DNA from: Echinostoma caproni
Taxonomy: Eukaryota > Platyhelminthes > Trematoda > Plagiorchiida > Echinostomatidae
Direction: 5' to 3'
Assembly: GCA_900618425.1 (NCBI GenBank)
Contig: UZAN01039565.1
Location: forward strand, 33,252-97,251
Length of the DNA stretch: 64,000 bases
Position numbers and translations under genes: made by a program. Positions 22,201-34,100 of the stretch are shown one piece after another; positions within the stretch are counted from its first letter, which is position 1; the number at the start of each line of letters is the position of its first letter. The notes below the pieces were generated by a model. That model saw only the letters and a program-made list of their open reading frames with translations. It was not told where the DNA came from and ran no database searches.

Positions 22201-25200
22201 ACTACCCGTGGTCAGGTCATTCGACTTCAAATGCATCAGACAAAAAACCGCGGCTTCTTTCACCACGTATAGGTTTTACTTGGCAAGCGTCTGTTCTTTC
22301 GCTCCATACGTTGAAGAAAAATTACTGTTCATTGTAGGCAATTAAGCTAAATTGCAAGCAGTTGCAAAACAAAACAGAATATGACACGCCCAGTGAAGAC
22401 AATCCGGTACACGAAAAATTTGACATGCATGTGTGAGTTCGAATCCAACCGAAGCCATTGATATTTGTCATCATTTGAACAGCCAAAAAATCAAAAATAC
22501 AATAAGCTTTTATATCTAGGTTCACGTTCTAATTCAGGAGCTTTTGGTTTTGTTCTACTGGTCTGAATATTTGTTTTTCAACAAAAATCTATACCATGAA
22601 CTATTCGGTTATTGAAATAGGCAAATATTCAAGAAATGGATAAAAAGCAAACACGACCGATTCTAAAAGCATCTCATTTGGTGTCTGGTAAGTGAAGTGG
22701 AATGAGCCAGAACCGAGATAGAAACCCAGCTCTGGACACTTGAATCCGCGAATCTGTCAGTGTGAATTCGTGTGGTTCACTCACCGTTTTTGTGTACATG
22801 TCTACATCGTAGTCATCCGTTTTATGGAAACTGGGAATCAATTGTATCGCCTCGTGAATTTCCTTATCGGTTTTATTCACACCGAGCACCTCGTGCACTT
22901 TCTGTCCGAGCACGTGACAAGCGTCCATGATGTGATGATAATCGTCATCCTCGGTCAGTTCGTCATGATCCGAGGAACGTTCATAATCGTGGCTCACAAA
23001 CTGCCAATTGGAACTGTTGATCCAGTCACCTCCAGCGGTGAAATTGATTGGCGGTAGCTCGAATTCTTTCTCGCTGGGTTCCATGATCTGATCAGCTTTA
23101 TCACTCAAACTCACCACTGCACTGTCCAATACTTGGGTTGTTGAAGGCGTGGTAGAATGAACCTCATCCTCGACTTTTTCCTCTTTGTCCTTCTGTTCCA
23201 CAGGTTTATTTTCTTCCGACTTCACATGCTTCACCGAAGCAACAGTTTGGTTGTCCTTGAGATCGGTAAGTGTGAGTGCAACCTCCTTGACAGGTTCAGA
23301 TTCTCCTTGTGTTTCATTTCCGGTTCCTGTTTGATTTGTATTCACATCCAGTGTTTGATCAGCTAGAACAGTTGGTTCAACATTCTTTGTGACAATCGAA
23401 TCGTTCTCCACGCTCTTGTCCGACTCTTGTGGGACTTGATCGTTTACCGGTGATTGTTTTTCAGGCATGACGGAGGTGTCGAAGACATCTCCAGCCGGTT
23501 TCTCATCGGCAACCGGCTCTTTCTCCGGTTCTGTTTCGGGTTGTGTAATTTCGTCTTTACTGTCCTCGACAGGCATTGGATTTGTATTGTCAGAATCCTT
23601 TTGATCTTCCACATTGGTCTCAGTTTCTTCTGAGTTTTCGCTTCCTTTATCCGACTGCTCCGGATCAGACTCTTCCTTTTCCGATTGTTTCTCCTCTGCT
23701 GAAGGTGCTGCTGCTGCTGCTACTGCGGCCTCCTCATCTTCGTTCCCTTCCTTTGGCTCTTCCTCTTTCTGCTCTCCGGATTCTGCTTCATCCTGTCCGC
23801 TGGCTTCATCGTCGTTCTCGGAGCTCTGTGGTTCGTTTGGTTCCTCGTCACGTTCGTCCACTTTCGGGGTCTCATTGGCATCTCCATCAATTTGTACATC
23901 TGACGAAAGAGAGAGAGACAATTTTTTATGGGCATTGCTCTCTCTCTGGAGGGCCACATTTGAACTATCATGTTTGAAAAAACTATTCTCTAAGGATTCA
24001 AAATCAATGTCTACATATTTAGATACAATACACTAATTCGGAATGTGATGAGAGTAATCGTTTGGATAATTGTGAATAGAGTTCTATCACAATGAACGGA
24101 GCAAATTTAGATGAAGTGCATGGACATGGTTAAAGTTTCCCTCGACTTTAATTTTCCCATATTTTCGATTTTTTCAAACATGTAAATAATCTTGCATTCA
24201 ATGTTGTTCGAAGGGATAAAAAGTAATGTTTTACAACACGCGTATTACTCCTTGGGTCAAAACACTAAGTTTTACATTTTATTTCGAAGGAAGCTTCTCT
24301 CACCGTGAAAAGCATCCTAAATGGGCGACCAATGAAGTACAATTCGCTGCCTAATGACTGTTGGAAGATGCGGATTGGAAAAAACCATCTAAACACGACT
24401 TGTTGATTCTACGCTAGACAGTAAAAAAACTTTAAAAAAAAGAAGCAAATCGGAATGAAAATAAACAATTTAGCAACTCTTGACAAACAAAACAAAACCA
24501 TAAGACCATCGTTGGACTAAATTTTAGAACCAGTGAATATGCCTTGGTTATCTAATCTCATGATCGAAGTGAAATAGAAGACTAGGGGGATGAAAGAAGC
24601 AAACCTTTAGGAGCCATGCCCGTGATGATAACGATAGAAAACAGACATAGAATTCCATGAGAGCAAGAAGAAGCATCATGATCACAGAGGATGTGTGTTG
24701 AATTCAACTATTTTGTGGTAATCTCATCAGTTGTGTACATACAATCAGATCACGTTTGGTTAAACGAGTGTATGTTCACAGCTGATGAGATTACCACGAA
24801 ATAGTTGAATTCAACTCACATTCTCTGTGATCATGATGCTTCTTGTTCGCATGAAATTGTTAAAGGGAACTGGTTGCATCAAATCTCTAAAGGAGGACGT
24901 AGAATTGACTAAAGTATCGGAAAAACGACAAATGACTCTGAATTTCACTCGATTCCGAAATGACTGGGTAGAAAACGGATCTCACTGTTTCCGGGCAAGG
25001 GTAGATATACTATTTGAGCCTGTTATATAAAAGACAAGTGTTGGTGCGGCGATGGGGAACCATTTCGAGCGGAAAAGGTTGTAATTGGACCTGAATGCAC
25101 ATCTGGTGATTAATCATACGCTCATGGTTAGCTTGGATGCCATCATGAGAGTCAGTTTCTCAAGGTTCAGGTAACTATCTGTTTTACTCATTTCTGTTAT

Positions 25201-26131
25201 AACAAATCGAAATAAAAACTACTTCCGAACCAATATCCAATACTCCCCGTGATTCCATTGTTTTTGGCTTTATGAAGTATTGTGAACCATTTATTGACCA
25301 TCAAATGAACCCCCCTCACACGGAATGCTTTCATTTTGTCGAGCTGACTGCCAAGATCAATGATCGAACTATTCTGGCCACGTGACATTACGCAAGCATC
25401 AGAGAGGAGATCACGGCAAATGTATAATTTAAAAATTTTGGAATCCGAGATGTGTGCCCGAATTGCACAACTCGTTGTCACTCAGCAGCTAAAGGTATTA
25501 TTCCCTGCGGAACTCAAGTACTCAGACGCACAACAAAGTCGTTGGAAGTGGCTAAATCCACGATAGTACATGTTCTTCGGTGCTGCCGTATCTTGCAAAT
25601 CTAGCCCCACATTTTATATGACAAAATTACATCTTTTCTTTTACGATCGTGTTCCACAAATATGCAAAATAAAAGAATGATCTTTAGGCAACCATGGTTA
25701 TTCTTTTCGGACGACAGCATATAGTTTTAGGTCAAAAATGAGACCTCCCATTTGCTTCCAATAGCAGAACCTGCCTTAAATGTGCCTCTTTGATTTTATG
25801 AGTAGTGGGAGGTGGTATAATTGTCAATGCAACTGTTTTATTACTATTATTATTATCAGTATTATTATTATTATTAAGCTACGTGGTTGAATTCATTTCG
25901 GACTTGGAATAAAAACGCAAATAATCATTTATATCCAAAGGGTCGAATATAATTTTATCTTCCACAACTTCACTGAATACGGCTTTCAAGCAAGAATTAA
26001 GAATAGTCCGTTGTAAAATGAAGACCACGGCGCTCACCTGATGTTTCATCCTCACCCGCACCCGACGGTCTTGCCAAACAGAGGGGCAGTGCCAAAAGGT
26101 AGAGAGCGAAAAGCGTTTGGAACAAGTGCAT
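19001..26131 (-). CDS. Secreted acidic Glu-rich glycoprotein, three coding exons, family unknown
   Basis: The coding exons are 26131-26038, 23899-22785 and 19222-19001. Joined, they give about 476 residues with phase-1 and phase-0 introns and standard GT-AG ends. Residues 1-20 form a clear signal peptide ending PLCLA, so the protein should enter the secretory pathway. Residues about 32-330 are dominated by Glu, Asp, Ser, Thr, Pro and Lys, with a short Ala run, and look disordered. About eight N-glycosylation sequons (such as NQT, NFT, NSS, NKT) occur. From about residue 345 the sequence becomes ordered and contains five cysteines, one in exon 2 and four in exon 3. No transmembrane segment follows the signal peptide. 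I do not recognise the family. A role at the host interface, or in tegument or eggshell, would be speculation. Extra small exons inside the introns cannot be excluded. Confidence 0.8.
19223..22784 (-). other. Intron 2 of the secreted-protein gene
   Basis: This 3562-base intron runs from donor GTGAGT at 22784 to acceptor CAG at 19223. It contains a SINE at 21745-21904 and a coding-like plus-strand stretch at about 21145-21340. That stretch is open for about 63 codons, contains MHFERFLTEIVGQIERHSKL, and has no recognised family. The rest is AT-rich without repeats I could identify. Confidence 0.7.
21745..21904 (-). repeat. tRNA-derived SINE (head 21832-21904)
   Basis: On the minus strand the 73-base head has a perfect 7-bp acceptor-like pairing (GCGGTGG with CCACCGC), an A box close to TGGCCCGGTGGT, and the B box TGTTCGAATCC. 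The D stem and T stem are imperfect, so this is a tRNA-derived repeat rather than a working tRNA gene. The body continues leftward to about 21745, ending in a stretch containing CAATAAAAGG. Similar bodies lie at 11355-11440 and 27050-27190. Confidence 0.6.
22785..23899 (-). CDS. Exon 2 of the secreted acidic protein
   Basis: The acceptor is a CT-rich tract ending TTTCGTCAG, and the exon starts at 23899 completing an Asp codon. The frame is open for 371 codons and extends past both splice sites, so the exon edges rest on splice signals and phase. The composition is extreme: long Glu/Asp-rich runs (for example EEKQSEKEESDPEQ), Ser/Thr/Pro, few hydrophobics, and one Ala stretch (AAVAAAAA). Near the end it becomes ordered, with INFTAGGDWINSSNWQFVSH and MDACHVLGQKVHEVLGV. 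The donor after DMYTKT is ACG followed by GTGAGTG. Confidence 0.85.
24668..24844. repeat. Long hairpin (inverted repeat with ~74-bp arms)
   Basis: The left arm starts AAGAAGCATCATGATCACAG. The right arm ends with its complement at 24844. The arms differ at only a few positions and enclose a loop of about 28 bases. There are no protein motifs and no obvious target-site duplication. It could be a miniature transposon or a fold-back repeat. Its position in intron 1 means the pre-mRNA would form a strong double-stranded stem. Confidence 0.85.
25839..25876 (+). repeat. (ATT)n microsatellite
   Basis: Imperfect ATT/ACT units in intron 1. Confidence 0.9.
26038..26131 (-). CDS. Exon 1 of the secreted acidic protein (signal peptide)
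   Basis: ATG at 26131-26129 opens a frame of 31 codons plus one base. It encodes MHLFQTLFALYLLALPLCLA then RPSGAGEDETS. The hydrophobic core followed by LCLA-RP is a textbook signal peptide and cleavage site. The exon ends at 26038 before the donor GTGAGC. The last base G pairs with AT of exon 2 to make Asp. The start was chosen because of the signal peptide and because a splice acceptor lies five bases upstream of it. Confidence 0.8.
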
Positions 26132-26145
26132 TGTGTCTGTAAAGC
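26132..26145 (-). promoter_or_regulatory. Splice acceptor just upstream of the start codon
   Basis: The minus strand reads CTTCGCTTTACAG then ACACA and the ATG. An acceptor five bases before the start suggests either a separate 5' untranslated exon or spliced-leader trans-splicing, which is common in flatworms. It is seen as sequence only. Confidence 0.4.
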
Positions 26146-26148
26146 GAA

Positions 26149-26169
26149 GTGTGTGTGTGTGTGTGTGTG
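26149..26169 (+). repeat. (GT)n microsatellite
   Basis: About ten GT units directly upstream of the acceptor before the secreted-protein gene. Confidence 0.95.
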
Positions 26170-27049
26170 CGAGTGATTATTCAGAGGAAGTCGTTGGTTG
26201 TATCTGTTCGTCTAAAAGATGAACTGGGATGGGAGAAAGAGGGTTTGAACAAATGTGTCCATCAGCGTTGCTCACATGAAATCCATTTGTTTGAGTGATC
26301 TCTCGCTCGAAAGCTGGTTTCAAACACACGCTAACGGAGAACGAGTGACACATTGAGTGAAATCAATACTGGATACTGTGGTTCAATGCGTTTCACATTT
26401 TAGGAAAACTTTTCACATCGCGTAGTCTCTATAGGACAGTTTTAATTCGGATTCCTTCATAAACCGCATAAATCTCATGAATAGTTTAAAAGGATATGTG
26501 AAAAAAAGATCAGTACTTTAATTCAATCAAGTATTCGTATTTTTAATACTGTGGTGTGAAAGAACTTTGGGGTTTATCGAAAAATCGATGCATTCTTTGT
26601 GCTATATGCTTTATTATTGGTAATGTGTCTACAGTAAAGATTATAATGCGTTCACGAATCGGTCAAGCTTTCCACAAGACACGATTCGGAAACACTTCCC
26701 TCTATTTACCGTTCCCAATGTGGAGATGTTACAGTTAGTACCGATTGTCTCATTTAACAGTGGACCGTTCCGAATACACCGACTAGGTCAATCTTTTCTC
26801 GGAGTATTCAGTCGTAAAATGGTCCGTTTCAAATCGAGTAGGAAACTAGTTAATATGCATATTATAGGACTGTCAGCTGTATTTTCCTGCAAATGTTTGG
26901 CGGGATTTGCTTGTGTATTGCCGAAACAAGCACAGATACCTTTGTCAAGTCCATGCATCTCTGGAATTGGGTCAGCATAATTCGTCGTGAAAATGGTGCC
27001 TAAAACGTTCACCTATCCTATTTTATCTTTTCGATTTACTTCCATTCAT

Positions 27050-27190
27050 CGGATACACAATGATATCATCTTCAGTAGGGCATTGTGGCAACGCAAATGT
27101 TGCCTAAGCAAATACAGAAAATGGGAAGCTGAACGATGAAGGCAGGGTTCGAACCCTGAATCTCCAAGTGGCTATTTTGACGACCTTATC
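27050..27190 (-). repeat. Decayed tRNA-derived SINE copy
   Basis: The segment ATACACAATGATATCATCTT ... AAAATGGGAAG aligns loosely with the SINE bodies at 11355-11440 and 21745-21830. It is followed by GGGTTCGAACCCTG, a palindromic B-box-like T arm at the same relative position as in the 21.8-kb copy. The A box is not clear. Confidence 0.35.
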
Positions 27191-28342
27191 ATTTCCAACT
27201 TACTCGTATAGCTGGGAGAAAGGTTGACGGAAACANACGGAAACAACAACGTAATACGCAAATTTGGATCAGAAACGGCCATTTGGTGTATAAAGTTGAT
27301 CACTCCATTACGCGGTCTCCCGTGTTTTCCCAGGCACTGATCAATCTGGACAGTATTGACTGTTCGATCGTATTTTTCTTTCAAAAATAAACGCCTTATG
27401 TATGTATGTTTCATTTTGCCCTAGGGGTTCCGTGTTCGATAAGTAACAAAACACGATCGGAATTGTCCGGCTATAATCCCCCCTCCCCCCTCCAAAAAAT
27501 AGCACACATATCTTTGTGCACAAGTTCTATAGGGTCGTGTTCACTTTTACATTTCGCTCAACGATCGCTTGACCGAGATCAGAGAATACTATCTGGCGCA
27601 GCGTAAGTTGTATCCGAAGGTAACATGGCTTGAGCTAATGCACATGGTGTAACGCTTACCCCCAACAGATTTCAAACAAACCACAAGGCGGGTGTATTCA
27701 TTTTAATCGCAAACTTGATTGAGTCAGGCAGTATGAAATCAAAATTAACTGATCAGCAGATGTATGCGGTACAAACCACCGCACAATATTGCCTTATCTA
27801 TGAAAAACTTGCAACAATTGAACGCTATCACAAATGTGAACTAGCTTGCCTCTGTGTCACTCTGGTCCTCAGGACAGAGGCCTAGATGCAGTGGGTGAAC
27901 ATACAAATGATAGCAAATACCCCACTCTCAAGCATACTCCGGGCACATCTATATTCCTAACTCCGATTGTGTATCTGGTTTATATGGTTCTGAAAGGAAG
28001 ATGGTGATAGTCCGATGAGAAGAGTACTTCATTTGTCCTGTTACGGACTAGGTAACTGTGCCTTTCCGGAAACCAGTAAAATGTTTCAATGTCGTCTTGC
28101 TCATACAGACTGCACGTTGGATTCTGTGTGTTAAATTACATGCAATCAATTGTTATTATGACAATTTCTCTCTTAGATACCTTTTTTATAGTTACGGAGG
28201 GAGAGGACAACCCTTTGAATACCGACAATCTAAAACCGTGAACGAGAAAGTTACATATTTCACGTCTGATACTGGTTTTACGAGTATGAGATGCATTGGG
28301 GAGAAATTATACTTTTTAGCCCGCGGTTGTCGATAAAGAATA

Positions 28343-28380
28343 GATGGATTGATGGATGGATGGATGGATGGATGGATGGC
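28343..28380 (+). repeat. (GGAT)n microsatellite
   Basis: Eight to nine GGAT units with one imperfect unit (GATT). Confidence 0.95.
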
Positions 28381-31137
28381 TACAACAAGCAATTATACCA
28401 CAGTCTGTGAAATTTCCAGACCCCTTACCGTGGTTGGACAGATAAGCAGACAAGGAAGTTTAATTTTTATTCTGTTCCCACTTAATGTTTGATGGTATAG
28501 CTGCAAGGAGAACTTTTTTTCAAGATGACTGGTATATTTTTGTGAAGCTTACTAAACTTTCTCATCTACCTACATTTACATGCACATGCATACAGACACA
28601 TATGCACCACTTAATAATGTGTTATTCTGTGTATTTGTCACGGATACACTTTGAACACTGTAGCCAAAAATTAACCACACAAGTACACCGTACTGAATAA
28701 ACAGTGACTGTTAGTTTCCTCCCGTGAAAATGGTCTATGCCGGTCCCAGGCAGATAAAAATATCTGCGACGATGAGAGAAACAATTATCGTGGAGTGGTG
28801 TAAATAGCAACCATAAATAAAACTAAATACCCATCTTGACACAATAATTCCCATTCGAATTTAGCTTTTTTACCCCACAAACTTAGGTGTTAGTTGTGAA
28901 TCTTGAAAAGCTCAGCAGTCTAGACTGCACACTGGTTAGGAAATGTTTTGGTGATAGGCTCTAAACCACTTTGCATGTCAAATTAACACCAGATAATTTG
29001 CAGTATGTTCTTCTATCATTCTCGAACAAAATAGGCCTAAACTGGTCATAGGGTGAATGGTATAGGGACTATTCATTGATTGTCTGATGATATCATGTAC
29101 AAGATGGAGACCTAATATGTTGGCTGGGTGAAATATCACTGAAGTATATCATTTACCATAGCGTGCAAAATTGTCCAGGTGTTGGAAACCGGTATTCGTG
29201 TGTGATTCTCTGTTTTTACCCAATCCGTGTGGGTGAAAGCTAGCATACCAAAACGATTCATATTGCTGTTCATTCAAAGAAAGAAGAGTTCTAAGGCGTT
29301 CCAATGAAATCGACCACACAATGAAGGATGACTAATAGTGAACTTAAAACAAAACGATTCAATGTTATGATGTGCTGGATAGTTCGGTTCTGCCAACTGT
29401 TACAATTAAAAAAAGTGAAAATGGACTAGGACGAACTCACTTCTGAGAGAGAAAATATTCTTCCACAGCACAGTACAGTACTGTGAACGCGATTCGACTG
29501 TGAGACCGTACTGTTTGAAGACCGTTTTATACTCCCGAGGAAAACCCGAATAAATCAATTATTCGGACAGCCACCCACCCCCAGTTGAACTTTCTTCTCA
29601 GTCATTAGTAGCTGACAGATAAATTCACTTTCCACCCCAGACCCTAACACACATACACCTTGGCTTTTTCTCTTAGGCTCTTACATGTGGGTTGCTATTG
29701 GCGCCGTGCTATACAAGCAAGGTCATGAATAGTGATATGAGGGTGGTCTGAGATGAAAGCAGAGGACACGATGTAATCATCTATCGGGCATTGGTTGGTT
29801 GAATAAAATCATGTACCCACATTTTAGTGAACGATATGTGGGCACCGAAATTAGTTCGGTGAGTAAAGGGAGGGGGGGGGTGAATTCGTGTTTTTTCATA
29901 ATAATGTATTGATTTTGAATTTTGAATTCATCAAACAGGATAAACAACGGTATCCTATGAGTTATCCAACACCGATGGAAATTGGAACACTTGTTTTCAA
30001 CTGAATGGTATTTGCAAGAGAGTGATGAAGTATCTGCTTTCACCTCCTGAAGGAATCCCTGGTGTATAGAGCAAATTAAGAGTGAAATGAAAAGCTAGGA
30101 AACTATGCACTTCTGCCTCGATCTGGTTGGGTCTCATCAGTAGTGCGAATCCATTGACCCGGGATCTCACAGGCAGAGCACAAGCATGCCAGGCACTCGG
30201 TCTCATAAAATACCATGAATACCATTTGTCTGTTCACAGTAAAAGTTCTATCGATAGCAAAGAAGTCGAAGGCGCTTCCCGTAGATGGAAAATCACTTTC
30301 CTAATAGACTCAAAGTAATCACTCACAACCCGAGTTCATTAGCTGAAACAGACCCAGATTTAATCCTTTTTTCTCACACAAGCTAAGAACTGACAAATAT
30401 CGAACCTTGCCGAATGGTACATACAGTCACTACGGGTAAATAAACTGCTGTACACATACAGTATAGCTACATTTTCCCATTGAAGGATGGACATCGACCT
30501 TGGGGCAGTAAGTACATCTTCCATACCTTTCTTTTATCGCCAGGTTGCCGTTAGATTCACAATCCTCTTTAAACAATGTGGTGAAAGCAAACTTTCCAGT
30601 GACCAGTAACTTCGAATTCTCCAAATCAAGTGTGGTGATCTGCATTTGCTCCCACATGAGATGCTCACAATTTGTTAAAACCTCTTAATGGAACGGTCTA
30701 GTCAAAAGAGGTCAGTTTCATACAAAAATATGGATAAAACTATCGGATCTACAGTGAATGCAACTCCGACTTGTGAGGCTTGGCCAACGTTAATTGACCT
30801 AATCATCCGTGCGGCTGAGAGGACTACTGAGAGTCACGTAGTAACATGCGTTATCAATCCTCCTGATCACAAAATGTTAAACTCATCCTGGACTTGGATG
30901 AAAAAGACGAAAAACACCTGAACCAATGTTACACCAGCTATGCTACTGTTTTACTTCAGCTACCAATCTCGTCCGCCATTTGGATCAGCACGGTTTGAAT
31001 ATCAGACGCTCCCAACCGAGTTTCCTTCACACGCACGCCCCTTCAGGAACCTGAGGTATCAGTGGCGTACATAATTGCGGTGGCACAACGTCTGCTTTTG
31101 CGAGACCATGTTCATTGCGAGACACAGTGGCAGAAGG

Positions 31138-31158
31138 GTGTGTGTGTGTGTGTGTGTA
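31138..31158 (+). repeat. (GT)n microsatellite
   Basis: About ten GT units. Confidence 0.95.
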
Positions 31159-34100
31159 CGCCAACGTTCGTTTGATGATGTAACCCAACCTATTCCAATA
31201 GGAAATTGTGGTTCCATCTGAATACGAGTGCCACCTGGATGAACGACAGAAGGGAACTTTTCTCCTGATTGGATATGTGACTGCGTGAGCAATTTCATGT
31301 TCTCTGTCTCTCAGGTATCCAATATGAGAATAAGCATATCACCAAATTTGAACAGTAGATCAATTTAATCTGCGATTAGGGGGAAGAGTATAAGCTGAAT
31401 TGGGCAGTATATTTACGTTCACTTGTGCAACCTTCTCGTCGGATCTGAATTCGATCGAATGTATTTTGGATTTCATGGGCAGACAAATGAAATGGAAGAA
31501 CAAGAACGATGTGTTAATCATCCGGATCCCGAGAGAGACTTCAAAGAAGAGAATAATCACATCTAGAAAGTAATTGCTTCGATGAATCTGAGAATTGAAC
31601 ATGTTAAATAAAAGACAAGATGCGAGAGCACGCTGCGAATCTCAGTACGTGGTTTGTTTACTGTGAACAAATACTGTGAAGTTTTGGGTTGTAACTTTAG
31701 TGTGAATTGATAAAACATAACTTGTGAACAATACATTCTTGCACACGGCGTGGGATGCATGAAACTTGTGCTATCCATAGTTTTCGCCTCTGTACTCACT
31801 ATTACACACCATGAGCACTTTTAGGTTCATTGGAGTTGTGAAATTATTCGTTTAAAGTTTTGTGTATGCAGTTCAGCTGTGTAGTGCTATCGTTTGCACA
31901 AGCTCCGAACAGCGCTACATCACGTCATACATAAATCTATACTGCTGCCAGACAACTGAGCGTCATTCCTCCTTCTGCCAGCTTGATTATCTACATAGTA
32001 CGACATACGGATACTGCTGTGAATCTGGTTTCAACTGATGTCATACTCTGCTGCAAAGTTTCTACAGTACTCACGGAGCTAGCTTTGTGTTCTGTTGGTG
32101 ACCAGGCACACCATAGGGATAAAACTACGGTACACAGAACGAGAACAGGTGAGCCAAAGTCGGTCAAATCGCGGCTGTGGAGGTAAAAAATGGGCAAGTC
32201 GTATTTCAGTGCATACAAGGTGGTTGCTTGTGCATGTACAACGTGTGCGTGAATATATCAGGCTTACAAAAGTGGGCGTTGGTGTGTGTGTGCTAAATTC
32301 ACAAGTATCAACCACAAAGTTCAATAGGTTCACTGTGATTGACTGATTGATGCATTGGACATGAGCTTGTTTGCCCTTGATGTTTACGCTGAATAGGATG
32401 GCGACCTTAAATGGTGGTTTCCATGCGCGCTTTTGACAAAATTACACTTAACGAGAGGTGACTGGAATGATGATCATTTCGTGATGTCCATAGTAGTGCT
32501 ATAATTGCATTTTGTGTTTGTGTATGTACCTTTGAAAATTGATGGAACGAAGAATAGCATGTGGTGCTCTTATCGAACCGCTAGGCTTCTTCCAAGGTCT
32601 CTTTTTCGCCTGACTACTAATGGTTGGGTAGGATTGAAACGTTCATTTGGCGTTTGGTTTTCGTCTCACTTGTGTACAAAGAAAAGCTTCCAAACTTCCA
32701 AGCACCGATGTTAACGACTTGAAATCAGTCCTTATTCGCACATTCTCAAATACGCTTTCCTTCTCCATCCAACCAGACTACGCAAAGATTGACCCTTTGT
32801 TCACAGAATGCGTTTTCGTGTTCATGCGGATCTCCATGATCTTTAAAGTATGTTCATAGCTCGGTAACTGAAGCAGTGCCAGCACTTTTCAATGAATCTA
32901 TCCGCATTAGTTTCACCCGTAATTCTCCAAGGTCTACTACTATTGTCCTCATTTCGCTGAACTCCTCTTTTGATAATGCCTCCAACGTTTTCTTACACTG
33001 AAATTGCAGATTGCAAAACCTACCTATTGACAGTTGCTCAGTTCTCCTTGAAAGTATCCCAGATTCTTTTCCGTTCGCATCTGAAACCAAAACAATTTAA
33101 CCTTGAACGCGGTACTGTCGGTCGTTCATTTCATCCAGAAATCTCTGGATCACTTTGTGAGCTGTATACTTATTGATTATCTGCATGCATTGGACTCGGT
33201 CCCAAAAATACATCTTCTGCACAGATGACGGTGCTTCAGTTGTGTAATACTCATCCAATTAAGAATAATAGGTTATTTTACTTCGGAAATTGAGCACACG
33301 ATGGTGGTTGGAAATTCGTCTACTCAGGTATACTTCTATACCTCATCTTTTCCACCGATGTTTTCGGAACGTTCTCCTATTCAATCAGTCACTAAACTCA
33401 TGAACTATCGACACCTGCTGTTGCGCGAATTCAATCTGGTTCAGACCACTGTCGCCTCTACCTTTTTATATGACAAATGGTAAATTATTTTACATTCACA
33501 ACTCTGCCAAGTGATCAGGTGCTTAACGTACCGTACGTCAAATTAAAGTGAACTCCGCACATGAGATGTGGATACATAAGCATGTCGGGGATAAAAAACA
33601 CCGTTCACAAAAGATACTCCTCCCCGTTAGTACACCTCTTCTCAACAAGCTTCAGACGAAAGCCTTACTTCTTGAACCTCAATTGTGTTAATTATGTCAA
33701 ATATTACAGCGATAATTAACGTGAGGTGCATTTTGTGAACGAATTTTATCATTGTTGTCCCGTTATGTATCCATCTATCAGGAATGGAGTTGACTCTAAG
33801 TGACAATACGGAAGGATAAGCAATCCTTTTGGGGGGTATAAATTATTGATGCACACCAGGATTTGTGAATTAAAAATAATCTACCATTTGTGTTACTCTT
33901 GAGACTGTTACTCGCAGTATGTGATATGGAAACACTGAAGTTGTACGAGATGTGTGAAATGATTTGACGATATGGGCACATCGGTTAAACCTTCTCCACT
34001 CAGCCTGTAGTGCAACCAAGCTTTGCAACATCAACATTTGTAGAAAATAAAATGTTCACTATTCGTTTCATAGTCGGGAAAATCAGTTTTGGTGATGGCC

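Larger units (their letters stand above)
23900..26037 (-). other. Intron 1 of the secreted-protein gene
   Basis: This 2138-base intron begins with GTGAGC at 26037 and ends TTTCGTCAG at 23900. It contains the 177-base hairpin at 24668-24844 and an (ATT)n tract at 25839-25876. No other repeat was recognised. Confidence 0.7.

Noticed and set aside
23576..24036. Plus-strand open frames of 133 and 140 codons opposite exon 2 (Leu/Ser-rich)
   Set aside because: They are antisense shadows of the Glu-rich exon, where GAA/GAG codons read as Ser/Phe/Leu codons on the other strand.
24780..24830. CTGATGAG ... GAAA within the 24.7-kb hairpin, resembling a hammerhead ribozyme
   Set aside because: The bases between the two boxes cannot form stem II, and the apparent stem III is just part of the palindromic arm.
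32079..32333. Minus-strand frame with EIRLAHFLPPQPRFDRL, reminiscent of a gypsy integrase (F..P..RF.H...D)
   Set aside because: The match is short, the expected DLVGPLP motif does not follow, and no other gypsy parts are nearby.
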